From positions 1-11,103 of the forward strand of contig JAJPZD010000232.1 of NCBI GenBank assembly GCA_021204605.1: a stretch of 11,103 nt of DNA, given 5' to 3'. The position numbers and the translations under genes were made by a program. How positions within the stretch are numbered: the stretch's first letter is position 1; each line of letters begins with the position of its first letter. This document shows positions 1 to 6,430 of the stretch, one piece after another. Source of the stretch: Prevotella sp. Its GTDB lineage: Bacteria; Bacteroidota; Bacteroidia; Bacteroidales; Bacteroidaceae. Below the pieces are notes generated by a model. The model had not been told where the DNA came from, searched no databases, and was given only the letters and a program-made list of their open reading frames with translations.

Positions 1-71
1 GATTAAGAGTATTTTGGATTAAGAGTATTTTGGATTAAGAGTATTTTGGATTAAGAGTATTTTGGATTAAG
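1..71. repeat. 16-bp tandem repeat, at least 4.4 copies
   Basis: The unit GATTAAGAGTATTTTG occurs at 1-16, 17-32, 33-48 and 49-64 without a single mismatch, followed by a partial copy GATTAAG at 65-71. The array starts at or before the window edge, so its full length is unknown. It lies just beyond the 3' end of the argF' gene (stop codon at 96-98), in the place where a transcript terminator would be expected; no hairpin terminator is visible there. There are no spacers, so it is not a CRISPR array. Perfect identity between copies suggests recent expansion by slippage. Confidence 0.95.
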
Positions 72-95
72 TGTGTAGCGTCACAATGAGGGTTA

Positions 96-1058
96 TTACA
101 GGGATTGCAACATTCTTTTAATTACGACGGAGGCAGAGATTTCGCGGTTGGCAGCTTCTGGGATGACGAGGGAGTTAGGGCTTTCAATGACATCATCCGT
201 TACAATGAGGCCTCGTCGTACGGGTAGGCAGTGCATGAATTTGCCGTTGTTTGTTACCGCCATGTGTTTGGCATCGATAGTCCAGCTCATGTCCTTGCTG
301 ATAATCTTGCCATAGTCTGCAGGATTAGTAACGCCTGGGCAGCTCCAGTTTTTCGCATAGACGAAGTCAGCACCTTCGAGAGCTTTCATCTGGTTGTATT
401 CTACGCGTGCGTTGCCCACGAATTTCGGGTCTAATTCATAGCCTTTTGGTTGAGTTATGATTTGATTCACGTCGGCAGCGTTCATCCACTGGGCGAAAGA
501 GTTGGGAACGGCCTGTGGTAGGGAGCGGCAGTGAGGAGCCCATGAGAGCACCACTTTCGGTCGAGCCTTCTGTTTGTATTCCTCTATGGTAATGAGGTCG
601 GCGAAGGCTTGGAGAGGGTGTACAGTAGCAGTTTCCATAGCGAACACTGGTCTGCCGCTATATTTGATAAACTGGTTGAGCACAGTTTCGGCATAGTCAT
701 ACTCACGGTCGGTGAGTCCGGCGAAAGAGCGAATACCTATCATATCGCAATAGCAGCCCATGACGGGGATAGCCTCAAGGAGGTGTTCACTTTTGTCGCC
801 GTCCATAATGACGCCGCGTTCTGTTTCCAATTTCCATGCGCCGGCGTTCACGTCGAGCACGATAACGTTCATGCCCAAGTTTATTGCCGCTTTCTGTGTG
901 CTTAGTCGAGTGCGGAGACTGTTGTTGAAGAAGATGATCATCAGCGTTTTGTTTTTGCCCAACGACTGGTATTTGAAGCGGTTGTTTTTTATTTCCTGCG
1001 CTTCGTCGAGAGCCTGTTTGATGTTGCCGATGTCTTCGGCGTTTATGAAAGTTCTCAT
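96..1058 (-). CDS. argF': N-succinylornithine / N-acetylornithine carbamoyltransferase (ArgF' type)
   Basis: This 320-aa protein transfers a carbamoyl group from carbamoyl phosphate to an N-acylated ornithine, the citrulline-forming step of the Bacteroidetes/Xanthomonas variant of arginine synthesis. It is cytosolic and trimeric in the family. Visible motifs are the carbamoyl-phosphate loop SLRTR (residues 47-51), HPLQ (147-150) and HCLPVRR (276-282). The long stretch around residues 62-105 closely matches what I recall of the Bacteroides fragilis succinylornithine enzyme (about 318 aa), rather than ordinary OTCases. The residue known to choose between succinyl- (Pro90 in B. fragilis) and acetyl-ornithine (Glu92 in Xanthomonas) is here Ser90, so the exact acyl group is uncertain. 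The start is the ATG at 1058 (MRTFINAED). The gene follows proA after 57 bp and is probably the last gene of the proC-proB-proA-argF' operon. Confidence 0.95.
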   Translation of the reverse strand: MRTFINAEDIGNIKQALDEAQEIKNNRFKYQSLGKNKTLMIIFFNNSLRTRLSTQKAAINLGMNVIVLDVNAGAWKLETERGVIMDGDKSEHLLEAIPVMGCYCDMIGIRSFAGLTDREYDYAETVLNQFIKYSGRPVFAMETATVHPLQAFADLITIEEYKQKARPKVVLSWAPHCRSLPQAVPNSFAQWMNAADVNQIITQPKGYELDPKFVGNARVEYNQMKALEGADFVYAKNWSCPGVTNPADYGKIISKDMSWTIDAKHMAVTNNGKFMHCLPVRRGLIVTDDVIESPNSLVIPEAANREISASVVIKRMLQSL

Positions 1059-1115
1059 GATGTATTATTTTAATTTTAAGAAGATAGATATGAAGATATT
1101 GAATTATGGGAGCTG

Positions 1116-2357
1116 TTATTTTTCCCTTATCTGTCCGTGTCCCTCGATGAGCCACTTGTAGGTGGTTATCTCGTTGAGGCCCATTGGTCCACGAGGACCC
1201 AATTTCTGGGTGCTGATGCCGATTTCGGCGCCGAGGCCGAACTGCGCGCCGTCGGTGAAACTGACGGGAGCGTTCCAGTAAACGCATGCGGCGTCCACGT
1301 TGGATTGGAATTTTGCTGCGTTTTCAGCATTGTTTGTTATGATGCACTCACTATGTCCGGAGCCGAAGTTAGCGATATGCCTCAAGGCGTCGTCAAGCGA
1401 GGGCACTGTTCTGATTGCCATGATGTAGTCCATGAACTCAGTGCCATAGCTTTCTTCTGTCGCATGGCGCAGCAATTCAGATGGATAATGCCCGTTTAAA
1501 GCCATGAATGCCTGTTCATCCGCATAAATCAGCACATTGCAGTTTGACAGCAGATCACAGAGGGCGGGCAGGTCGGTCAATCGAGACTGGTGAATGATCA
1601 GGCAGTCGAGGGCGTTGCAGACGCTGACCCGTCGAGTTTTGGCGTTGTTGATAATCGACTTACCCATTTGCACGTCCCCGAAGGCATCAAAGTATGTGTT
1701 CACCACGCCGGCGCCAGTTTCGATAACCGGCACTTTTGCGGTATTTCGGACAAAGTCGATTAAATTTTTACCGCCACGCGGGATACACAGGTCAACATAT
1801 CCAACAGCGGAAAGCAGTTGTCCGGTAGCCTCATGCGTTGCGGGCAACAGTTCCACGGCACTTTCTGTGATACCATTATGTCGTAGCACATTATGAATAA
1901 GAGAGACGATAGCCCTATTGGAGCAGTCGGCATCCTTGCCTCCGCGGAGCAGGCAGGCGTTTCCGCTTTTGAAGCAGAGAGAGAATACGTCGAAGGAGAC
2001 GTTAGGTCGCGCCTCGTAGATCATGCCGATGACGCCGAAGGGCACGGTTACCCTTTTGAGGTGTAGTCCGTTTGGTAGAGTTCTATCCAGGATGACCTTT
2101 CCGAGTGGAGAGGGCAGTGCAGCCACGTTGCGCATATCGGAGGCGATACCTTCAAGACGCATGTCAGAGAGTTGCAATCTGTCGTAAAGCGGGTTGGACC
2201 TATCCATACGTTTGAGGTCATCAGCATTTGCCTCCAAGAGAGCAGTCTTGTTAGCCACAATAGCATCAGCAACGGCATTGAGCACCATGTTTTTCGTTTT
2301 GTCATCGATGGCGGCGAGCTTCCTGCTGGCTTTTTTTACCTTATTAAATATAGACAT
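1116..2357 (-). CDS. proA: Gamma-glutamyl phosphate reductase
   Basis: This is a 413-aa NADPH-dependent enzyme of the aldehyde dehydrogenase superfamily. It reduces glutamyl-5-phosphate to glutamate-5-semialdehyde, the second step of proline synthesis. Family marks include GMIYEARPNVSFD (about residues 111-123), RGGK (138-141), the IETGAGVVNTYFD segment (about 213-225) and the catalytic-cysteine region RVSVCNALDCL with Cys247. The length is normal (about 415-420 aa in the family). An in-frame TTG at 2364-2366 would add three residues, but I chose the ATG at 2357 (MSIFNKVKK) because it starts the recognised N terminus and lies clear of the 7-bp repeat. It lies 96 bp after proB, whose product makes its unstable substrate; the two enzymes work as a complex in characterised species. 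Cellular location is cytosol. Confidence 0.96.
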   Translation of the reverse strand: MSIFNKVKKASRKLAAIDDKTKNMVLNAVADAIVANKTALLEANADDLKRMDRSNPLYDRLQLSDMRLEGIASDMRNVAALPSPLGKVILDRTLPNGLHLKRVTVPFGVIGMIYEARPNVSFDVFSLCFKSGNACLLRGGKDADCSNRAIVSLIHNVLRHNGITESAVELLPATHEATGQLLSAVGYVDLCIPRGGKNLIDFVRNTAKVPVIETGAGVVNTYFDAFGDVQMGKSIINNAKTRRVSVCNALDCLIIHQSRLTDLPALCDLLSNCNVLIYADEQAFMALNGHYPSELLRHATEESYGTEFMDYIMAIRTVPSLDDALRHIANFGSGHSECIITNNAENAAKFQSNVDAACVYWNAPVSFTDGAQFGLGAEIGISTQKLGPRGPMGLNEITTYKWLIEGHGQIREK

Positions 2358-2365
2358 GCTTTGCA

Positions 2366-2390
2366 AATTAAGAATTAAGAATTAAGAATT
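2366..2390. repeat. 7-bp tandem repeat (AATTAAG) upstream of proA
   Basis: Three full copies of AATTAAG (2366-2372, 2373-2379, 2380-2386) plus AATT (2387-2390) lie 9 to 33 bp upstream of the proA ATG, in the 96-bp proB-proA gap. On the transcribed minus strand this reads as repeated CTTAATT. Copy-number change here would alter leader length but not the reading frame. Any effect on translation is only inferred. Confidence 0.9.
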
Positions 2391-2453
2391 TGTTCTTGCT
2401 TGAGATGTAGCTTGATAGCTAAGAATTACAGCTTTGGCGTGAATTATCTTTGA

Positions 2454-3527
2454 TCATTCGAGACAGAGATAGTCGTAATGGACTAAAGGTTTGATGTCGT
2501 GTTTACCGATGTTTGCTCGCGCCTCGTTGCTATCGTAAGAAGATCGTCCCACGGCGAGTTTATTGCCGTTAGGGTCGATTACGGATATTATATCACCTTT
2601 TTCGAAATCCCCTTCGATGTCAGTAACCCCAACGAGCAGAAGGCTTACCGCTTTGTTGCCACGTAGGGTATCGGCAGCTTTAGCGTTGACGTGCACAGCG
2701 CCGCAGGCGAAGCTGCCGCTATGAGCTATCCACTTTTTCACGTTGGAGGCTGGTTGGGCAGCCGGAACGAATTCTGTATGAGGAGTGTTGTCGGGGTGAA
2801 GGAAGAGGTTGGTGAGGATATTTTCCCGTTTGCCGTTAGCGATGATTGTTTTTATTCCCTCGTCGGCCACTTTTTGAGCGAAGAAGCATTTGGAGGCCAT
2901 GCCGCCTCTGCCGAAGATGCTTTTTTCATTTTGGATGTATTCCTGCAAGTGAGTGCCCTGTTTTACGGAGGAGATGATATGCGAGGCGGGGTCATTTGGA
3001 GAGCCGTTGTAGATGCCATCAACATTAGTTAAGATAATGAGCGCTTTGGCATCCATCATGGAGGCAATGAGGCCGGAAAGTTCATCGTTGTCAGTGAACA
3101 TTAGTTCAGTAAGGCTGACGGTGTCGTTTTCGTTGACGATAGGAATGACGCCGTTGAGGATCATGACTTCCATGCAGGCCCGTTGGTTGAGGTAAAGTCT
3201 TCGAGAGGCGAAGTTTTCTTTGGTGGTAAGGACTTGTCCAACGGGAATGGAGTGTTCTCGGAAGAGGTCATAGTAGAGGTTGATGAGTTTGACTTGTCCG
3301 ATAGCGGAGAACAGTTGTCGTTGTTCCACGCTGTCGAGTTTGCGATTAGATTTGAACACCCCCCGTCCGCAAGTTACGGAGCCGCTGGACACGAGAATTA
3401 CCTCATATCCTAAGTTGTAGAGCCACGCCAGTTGGTCGGTGAGTGCCGACATACGCGTTATGTCGAGTTTGCCATTGTCACGCGTGAGCACGTTGCTGCC
3501 CACTTTGACCACAATTCTATTCGGCAT
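2454..3527 (-). CDS. proB: Glutamate 5-kinase (amino acid kinase plus PUA domain)
   Basis: This 357-aa cytosolic enzyme phosphorylates glutamate to glutamyl-5-phosphate, the first and normally proline-inhibited step of proline synthesis. The amino-acid-kinase domain fills residues 1 to about 255, with VVKVGSN (6-12, Lys8), LVSSGSV (45-51), VNENDT (131-136), FTDNDELSG (144-152) and GRGGMASK (206-213). Residues about 268-350 form a C-terminal PUA domain, as in the E. coli enzyme (367 aa). The ATG at 3527 gives the expected N terminus (MPNRIVVKVGS). It sits 56 bp downstream of proC and 96 bp upstream of proA. The LVSSGSVTCG loop is slightly different from the commoner SSGAVAAG, but all kinase motifs are present. 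Confidence 0.96.
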   Translation of the reverse strand: MPNRIVVKVGSNVLTRDNGKLDITRMSALTDQLAWLYNLGYEVILVSSGSVTCGRGVFKSNRKLDSVEQRQLFSAIGQVKLINLYYDLFREHSIPVGQVLTTKENFASRRLYLNQRACMEVMILNGVIPIVNENDTVSLTELMFTDNDELSGLIASMMDAKALIILTNVDGIYNGSPNDPASHIISSVKQGTHLQEYIQNEKSIFGRGGMASKCFFAQKVADEGIKTIIANGKRENILTNLFLHPDNTPHTEFVPAAQPASNVKKWIAHSGSFACGAVHVNAKAADTLRGNKAVSLLLVGVTDIEGDFEKGDIISVIDPNGNKLAVGRSSYDSNEARANIGKHDIKPLVHYDYLCLE

Positions 3528-3563
3528 ATTCTAATTTTTGAGGCAGTCTGTCTATTGAGGCTG

Positions 3564-3571
3564 CGAAGTTA
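3564..3571 (-). promoter_or_regulatory. Possible internal -7 promoter element before proB
   Basis: The minus strand reads TAACTTCG in the 56-bp proC-proB gap, one base away from the Bacteroidetes -7 consensus TAnnTTTG and about 37 nt from the proB ATG. I see no convincing TTTG at the -33 position, so this is only a candidate for internal transcription of proB-proA-argF'. Confidence 0.25.
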
Positions 3572-3583
3572 CACCAATAAAAG

Positions 3584-4369
3584 TTACATACCAGCTTTGA
3601 GGCCTCGGATCACAGCGCTAGTAAATCCCGCGTGTTCCATCTCGTTGAGGCCCTTTATGGTCAGTCCGCCGGGTGTAGTTACCTTGTCGATTTCCGTTTC
3701 GGGGTGGTTGCCATTAGAGAGCAACAAATCCACAGCCCCTTTAACTGTCTGAAGGACTATATTGCGGGCGTCGGCAGCATTGAAGCCGAGTTCGATGCCC
3801 CCTTCTGTGGAGGCTCTCACATATCTCATGGCGTAGGCGATGCCGCAGGAGGCGAGGGTAGTGCCTGCGCTGAGCAGTCGTTCTTCGGTAACGAGCGAGG
3901 AGCCAGTCATGTTGAAGAGGTCGGCCACGAGGCGAGTGCGTTCAAGCGTTGCGTTGACGGGGACTATGAAAGTCATGGAGGACAAGACGGCGATGGCGAT
4001 GTTAGGGATCACCAGGAACGATTGAGGAAGGGTGTTGTTGCCCTTGTCGAGCCATTTTTTCAGGTTATCAGCCGAGAGGCCTGCGCAGACGGTGATGAGC
4101 GTCTGTTTGTTGTAGTCAAGAACAGTTTTAATATCCTTGATTACCTGTTCAGCGAGCCAGGGTTTAACTACGACCATCACGATGTCGGCAATTTTGGCAG
4201 CCGTGCGGTTGTCTTGAGTAGCGAAGATGTCGAGAGCGGCGAAATGCTTGAGTCTGTTTTTGTCGGGGTCAGCCACTGTCAAGCAGTCAGGTCCGATGGC
4301 GTTGCATTTTGCGAGGCCTTCAGCTATAGCGCCGCCCATGGCACCGGCTCCAATAATTGAAATTTTCAT
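3584..4369 (-). CDS. proC: Pyrroline-5-carboxylate reductase
   Basis: This 261-aa NAD(P)H enzyme reduces 1-pyrroline-5-carboxylate to L-proline, the last step of the pathway begun by ProB and ProA. The N-terminal Rossmann motif IIGAGAMGGAIAEGL (5-19) is followed by the VVVKP segment (66-70). The C-terminal part carries the family signature around VTTPGGLTIKGLNEME (230-245). The length is in the usual range of 260-275 aa. The start is the ATG at 4369, directly before the nucleotide-binding strand. It is the first gene of the proC-proB-proA-argF' cluster, and a promoter-like sequence lies 22-29 bp upstream. No missing catalytic feature is visible. Confidence 0.96.
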   Translation of the reverse strand: MKISIIGAGAMGGAIAEGLAKCNAIGPDCLTVADPDKNRLKHFAALDIFATQDNRTAAKIADIVMVVVKPWLAEQVIKDIKTVLDYNKQTLITVCAGLSADNLKKWLDKGNNTLPQSFLVIPNIAIAVLSSMTFIVPVNATLERTRLVADLFNMTGSSLVTEERLLSAGTTLASCGIAYAMRYVRASTEGGIELGFNAADARNIVLQTVKGAVDLLLSNGNHPETEIDKVTTPGGLTIKGLNEMEHAGFTSAVIRGLKAGM

Positions 4370-4390
4370 GTTTAAAATATTAAATCAGTG

Positions 4391-4398
4391 CAAAAGTA
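4391..4398 (-). promoter_or_regulatory. -7 promoter element of the proC-proB-proA-argF' operon
   Basis: The minus strand reads TACTTTTG, an exact match to the Bacteroidetes -7 consensus TAnnTTTG, 22 nt before the proC start codon. Transcription would begin roughly at 4380-4386, giving a very short leader. The -33 TTTG is poor: a T-rich stretch lies at about the right distance but without the G. Position, direction and exact -7 match support it; it has not been measured. Confidence 0.55.
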
Positions 4399-4480
4399 GC
4401 AATAAAGTATGAAAATCGGAAAAATAAAGAAGAATTATGGAGGATAAAAAAAGTTTCGATAGGAAGCGAAAGGCGTAGAA

Positions 4481-4509
4481 GTGTTTCAAAATGTTTCAGA
4501 ATGAAACAC
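4481..4509. repeat. 8-bp inverted repeat GTGTTTCA / TGAAACAC
   Basis: GTGTTTCA at 4481-4488 is the reverse complement of TGAAACAC at 4502-4509; a further GTTTCA lies between them at 4493-4498. No T-tract follows on either strand, so it is not a normal terminator. The same TGAAAC core recurs in the direct repeats at 4601-4624, which suggests a shared binding motif. Confidence 0.7.
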
Positions 4510-4543
4510 AGAAAAGGTAAAAAACCACGACAATTTAAGAGCT

Positions 4544-4579
4544 AAAAAACGGCACCACAAATAGTTGTGGTGCCGTTTT
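4544..4579 (-). terminator. Intrinsic terminator, 15-bp perfect stem
   Basis: AAAACGGCACCACAA (4546-4560) pairs exactly with TTGTGGTGCCGTTTT (4565-4579) around the 4-nt loop ATAG. On the minus strand the stem ends in a run of six T (complement of 4544-4549), about 78 bp after the stop codon of the ATPase gene. It therefore ends that transcript and insulates the proC operon from it. The T-run on the other strand also makes it usable from the opposite direction, though no plus-strand gene ends here. Confidence 0.92.
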
Positions 4580-4600
4580 GAGAGATTAGTATGTAGAAGC

Positions 4601-4624
4601 AGTGAAACAGTGAAACAGTGAAAC
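4601..4624. repeat. Three tandem copies of AGTGAAAC
   Basis: AGTGAAAC is repeated exactly at 4601-4608, 4609-4616 and 4617-4624, between the terminator and the 3' end of the ATPase gene. The TGAAAC core also occurs, in both orientations, at 4481-4509. Direct repeats of this size next to a RepA-like gene recall replication iterons, but three short copies are weak evidence. They could also be simple slippage products. Confidence 0.85.
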
Positions 4625-4656
4625 ACCAGTTTCTGGAAAGAGGGGAAAGAGAGCGT

Positions 4657-5598
4657 TTAATGGCAGAATCTATAGGCTTTGGAGGGAGAGATACTAAATT
4701 TGTCGGCAATTTTCCGATAAGCCCATCCTTTACCTCTCAATATCCTTACTTGCGATCCTAATTCTTCTTGTGCGATGATGTCGATGCCAATCTGTTCATC
4801 CTCTGTGGTGTTATGGAGGAAGTCAAGTAGAGTCATGCCGTCGTTGTCTCTGATGATTTTATATTCAAGGACATTGTCGTCGCCATATCGAATACGATCG
4901 CTATTCGATTTGAGTTGTTTGACATATCTGATATCATATCCTTTGGTGCTGAAGTTGAGAGCGAAGATACTGTCGGCGATGACAGAAAGGAAGGCGTTAC
5001 CGGGCAGGTCGGCCAAAGAAATGGGAGTGGAGTTAATTTTTTTGAGGGAGTTTGCGACGACCAACATTGTTAAACCGCAGTTGTTTTTGAGGGAGGTCAA
5101 TTTCAGGAAGATATCGTTTAAGAAGGTGCCCTTTTTCCCTTGTGCGAGGAAGGAGATGGAGTCGACGATAACAGATTTCACGTTATTGTTGACAATAAAT
5201 TTTTCAAGGTCCTCAAAGAGAGAATTGTCAGAGATTCTACTATGAATATCCTCATGGAAAGTAATTCTAAGGAGAGATTCGGGGAATTGATGAAATCTGT
5301 CTGTATGAGTAAAAGCGTATCTCATACTAATCTGTTTATTGGTCAATTCAAAGTCGATGTAGAGCACTTTAGAATTATTTCCGTAATGCTTGTACAGATT
5401 GCAGATGGATTCCGCAATCATAACGGCAAGGATAGATTTGCCACAGTGAGGAGGTCCGAAGAGGATCGCCAGGTCGCCCTCGTGTAAGAAGGAAAAATAG
5501 AATTGATTGGGTTCTTGTATATTAAACCCATTCTTGATGAATTCGTTGAACTTATTGCATTCGAAATACGCATTTTGAGCCATATCATTATTTTTCAT
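4657..5598 (-). CDS. RepA/RecA-like AAA ATPase with C-terminal helix-turn-helix
   Basis: This 313-aa protein is a P-loop ATPase of the RecA-fold RepA type (AAA_25-like), the kind carried by plasmids, phages and mobilizable elements as a replicative helicase or regulator. The Walker A motif is GPPHCGKS (48-55). The strand LYIDFE (79-84) follows, and Walker B is SVIVDS (142-147, Asp146). The C-terminal 35 residues (about 278-311) look like a resolvase-type helix-turn-helix (QVRILRGKGWAYRKIADKFSISPSKAYRF), which suggests DNA binding. The start at 5598 is fixed by a strong ribosome-binding site six nt upstream. It overlaps by 11 bp the small ORF before it, so translation is probably coupled, and it is followed by an intrinsic terminator. 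No primase, integrase or mobilization gene is next to it. Its cellular role here is unknown. Confidence 0.8.
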   Translation of the reverse strand: MKNNDMAQNAYFECNKFNEFIKNGFNIQEPNQFYFSFLHEGDLAILFGPPHCGKSILAVMIAESICNLYKHYGNNSKVLYIDFELTNKQISMRYAFTHTDRFHQFPESLLRITFHEDIHSRISDNSLFEDLEKFIVNNNVKSVIVDSISFLAQGKKGTFLNDIFLKLTSLKNNCGLTMLVVANSLKKINSTPISLADLPGNAFLSVIADSIFALNFSTKGYDIRYVKQLKSNSDRIRYGDDNVLEYKIIRDNDGMTLLDFLHNTTEDEQIGIDIIAQEELGSQVRILRGKGWAYRKIADKFSISPSKAYRFCH

Positions 5599-5779
5599 AA
5601 CTGTACCTCCTATATATTTTTAAAAAGTTAATAACATGTGAAGATTTCAGCAAAGATGGGTCATACAGCATCAGCCCAGTAAAAACATAGTTGATGAGCC
5701 CCATTGGATTTTGGCCTATTGTTATAGGCGAGTGATCGGCCAAAGCATGATGGCGGATACCAGTGTATCTATTGCCCAT
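5588..5779 (-). CDS. Small hypothetical protein, coupled to the ATPase gene
   Basis: This 63-aa ORF (MGNRYTGIRHHALADHSP...) starts at the ATG at 5779; a TTG two codons earlier (5785) is less likely. I do not recognise the sequence. It has no signal peptide and no clear motif; the middle (GLINYVFTGLML) is mildly hydrophobic. Support for its being real: its base composition is closer to the coding genes on the left than to the AT-rich DNA just upstream, a -7-like element lies 27 bp in front, and its end contains the ribosome-binding site of the ATPase gene and overlaps its start by 11 bp. It may be a partner protein, a leader peptide that sets ATPase expression, or a gene remnant. Confidence 0.5.
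   Translation of the reverse strand: MGNRYTGIRHHALADHSPITIGQNPMGLINYVFTGLMLYDPSLLKSSHVINFLKIYRRYSYEK
5605..5610 (-). promoter_or_regulatory. Strong Shine-Dalgarno sequence (GGAGGT) for the ATPase
   Basis: The minus strand reads GGAGGT six nt before the ATG at 5598. Such a strong site is unusual for Bacteroidetes genes, where Shine-Dalgarno pairing is weak or absent; the other genes in this window have none. It decides the ATPase start and lies inside the coding region of the 63-aa leader ORF. Confidence 0.8.
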
Positions 5780-5805
5780 TGTCAATAATTTTAAAAATTT
5801 TGCTA

Positions 5806-5813
5806 CAAAAATA
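5806..5813 (-). promoter_or_regulatory. -7 promoter element of the small ORF-ATPase unit
   Basis: The minus strand reads TATTTTTG, an exact match to TAnnTTTG, 27 nt before the ATG at 5779. A clear -33 TTTG at the usual distance is not seen, so the call rests on the -7 match and the position. Confidence 0.45.
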
Positions 5814-6430
5814 AGTTCTTTTCAAGGATTAGTCTTTTTAAGTTCATATTATTTTTTTATGAATGAAAAGACTTTCGTATAGAAAGCGATAATGTTGTAT
5901 ATAGAACATAATGTAAGTTATATATGTATTTAAGTGACACTATGCAATTTAATAAAGAGGTAATCTGTTATAAAAATCATGGGATTAGTGTAAATAATTC
6001 GCATAGTTTCCATTTTTAATATTATTTTGCTATATAAATATTGTTGAGACAGATATTATTAAGATGTAATAAGGAGAGATTTATAAGCAAAAGCCCATAA
6101 AAGATATTTAACACATAATTTGGAAGATCAAAAAATAGAGTGGGATTTTATGATTTTTCAGTGTTTTAAGAGAGATATAACGTAAAAATGCAGGTGTAAG
6201 AGAAAAAAGCCTTTGCGCAAGAAGGCAGCAAAGATATGTTGAAATCTGCGAGACAAACTGCAAAAAATACGAAGGACAATCTTTCAGTCAAGAAAAAAGG
6301 AAGAAAAAGAGTTGGTGGTTATGATATGCAGAAAAAGGTGAGTTAACATATTGTATATCAGCTATATATAGCAATTTACTAAATGAGGCTAATAATGAGG
6401 CTTTAAAATGAGTGGATAAATTTTGCAGTT
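5814..6430. other. AT-rich intergenic region without a convincing gene
   Basis: About 600 bp with no reading frame that looks coding on either strand. Small items present are a perfect 12-bp palindrome GCTATATATAGC (6361-6372) and a direct repeat AATGAGGCT at 6382-6390 and 6394-6402. A 36-codon, lysine-rich ORF lies on the plus strand (6236-6346) without a ribosome-binding site. Base composition is much lower in GC than the proline operon and matches the genes to the right. This is probably where acquired DNA begins. Confidence 0.6.

Noticed and set aside
1..71. Possible CRISPR array
   Set aside because: The units are 16 bp and directly abut, with no spacers between them.
2358..2366. TTG start giving proA three extra residues
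   Set aside because: The ATG at 2357 gives the normal N terminus; the TTG codon overlaps the first base of the 7-bp repeat and has no ribosome-binding support.
3632..4360. 242-codon plus-strand frame opposite proC
   Set aside because: It is a shadow of proC, which has all family motifs on the minus strand; the same holds for the other long plus-strand frames between 231 and 3752 opposite argF', proA and proB.
6201..6229. Terminator-like hairpin GCCTT...AAGGC
   Set aside because: The stem is only five base pairs and no T-tract follows on either strand.
6236..6346. 36-codon lysine/arginine-rich ORF on the plus strand
   Set aside because: It is too short to judge, has no ribosome-binding site or promoter, and AT/purine-rich DNA yields such Lys-rich frames by chance.
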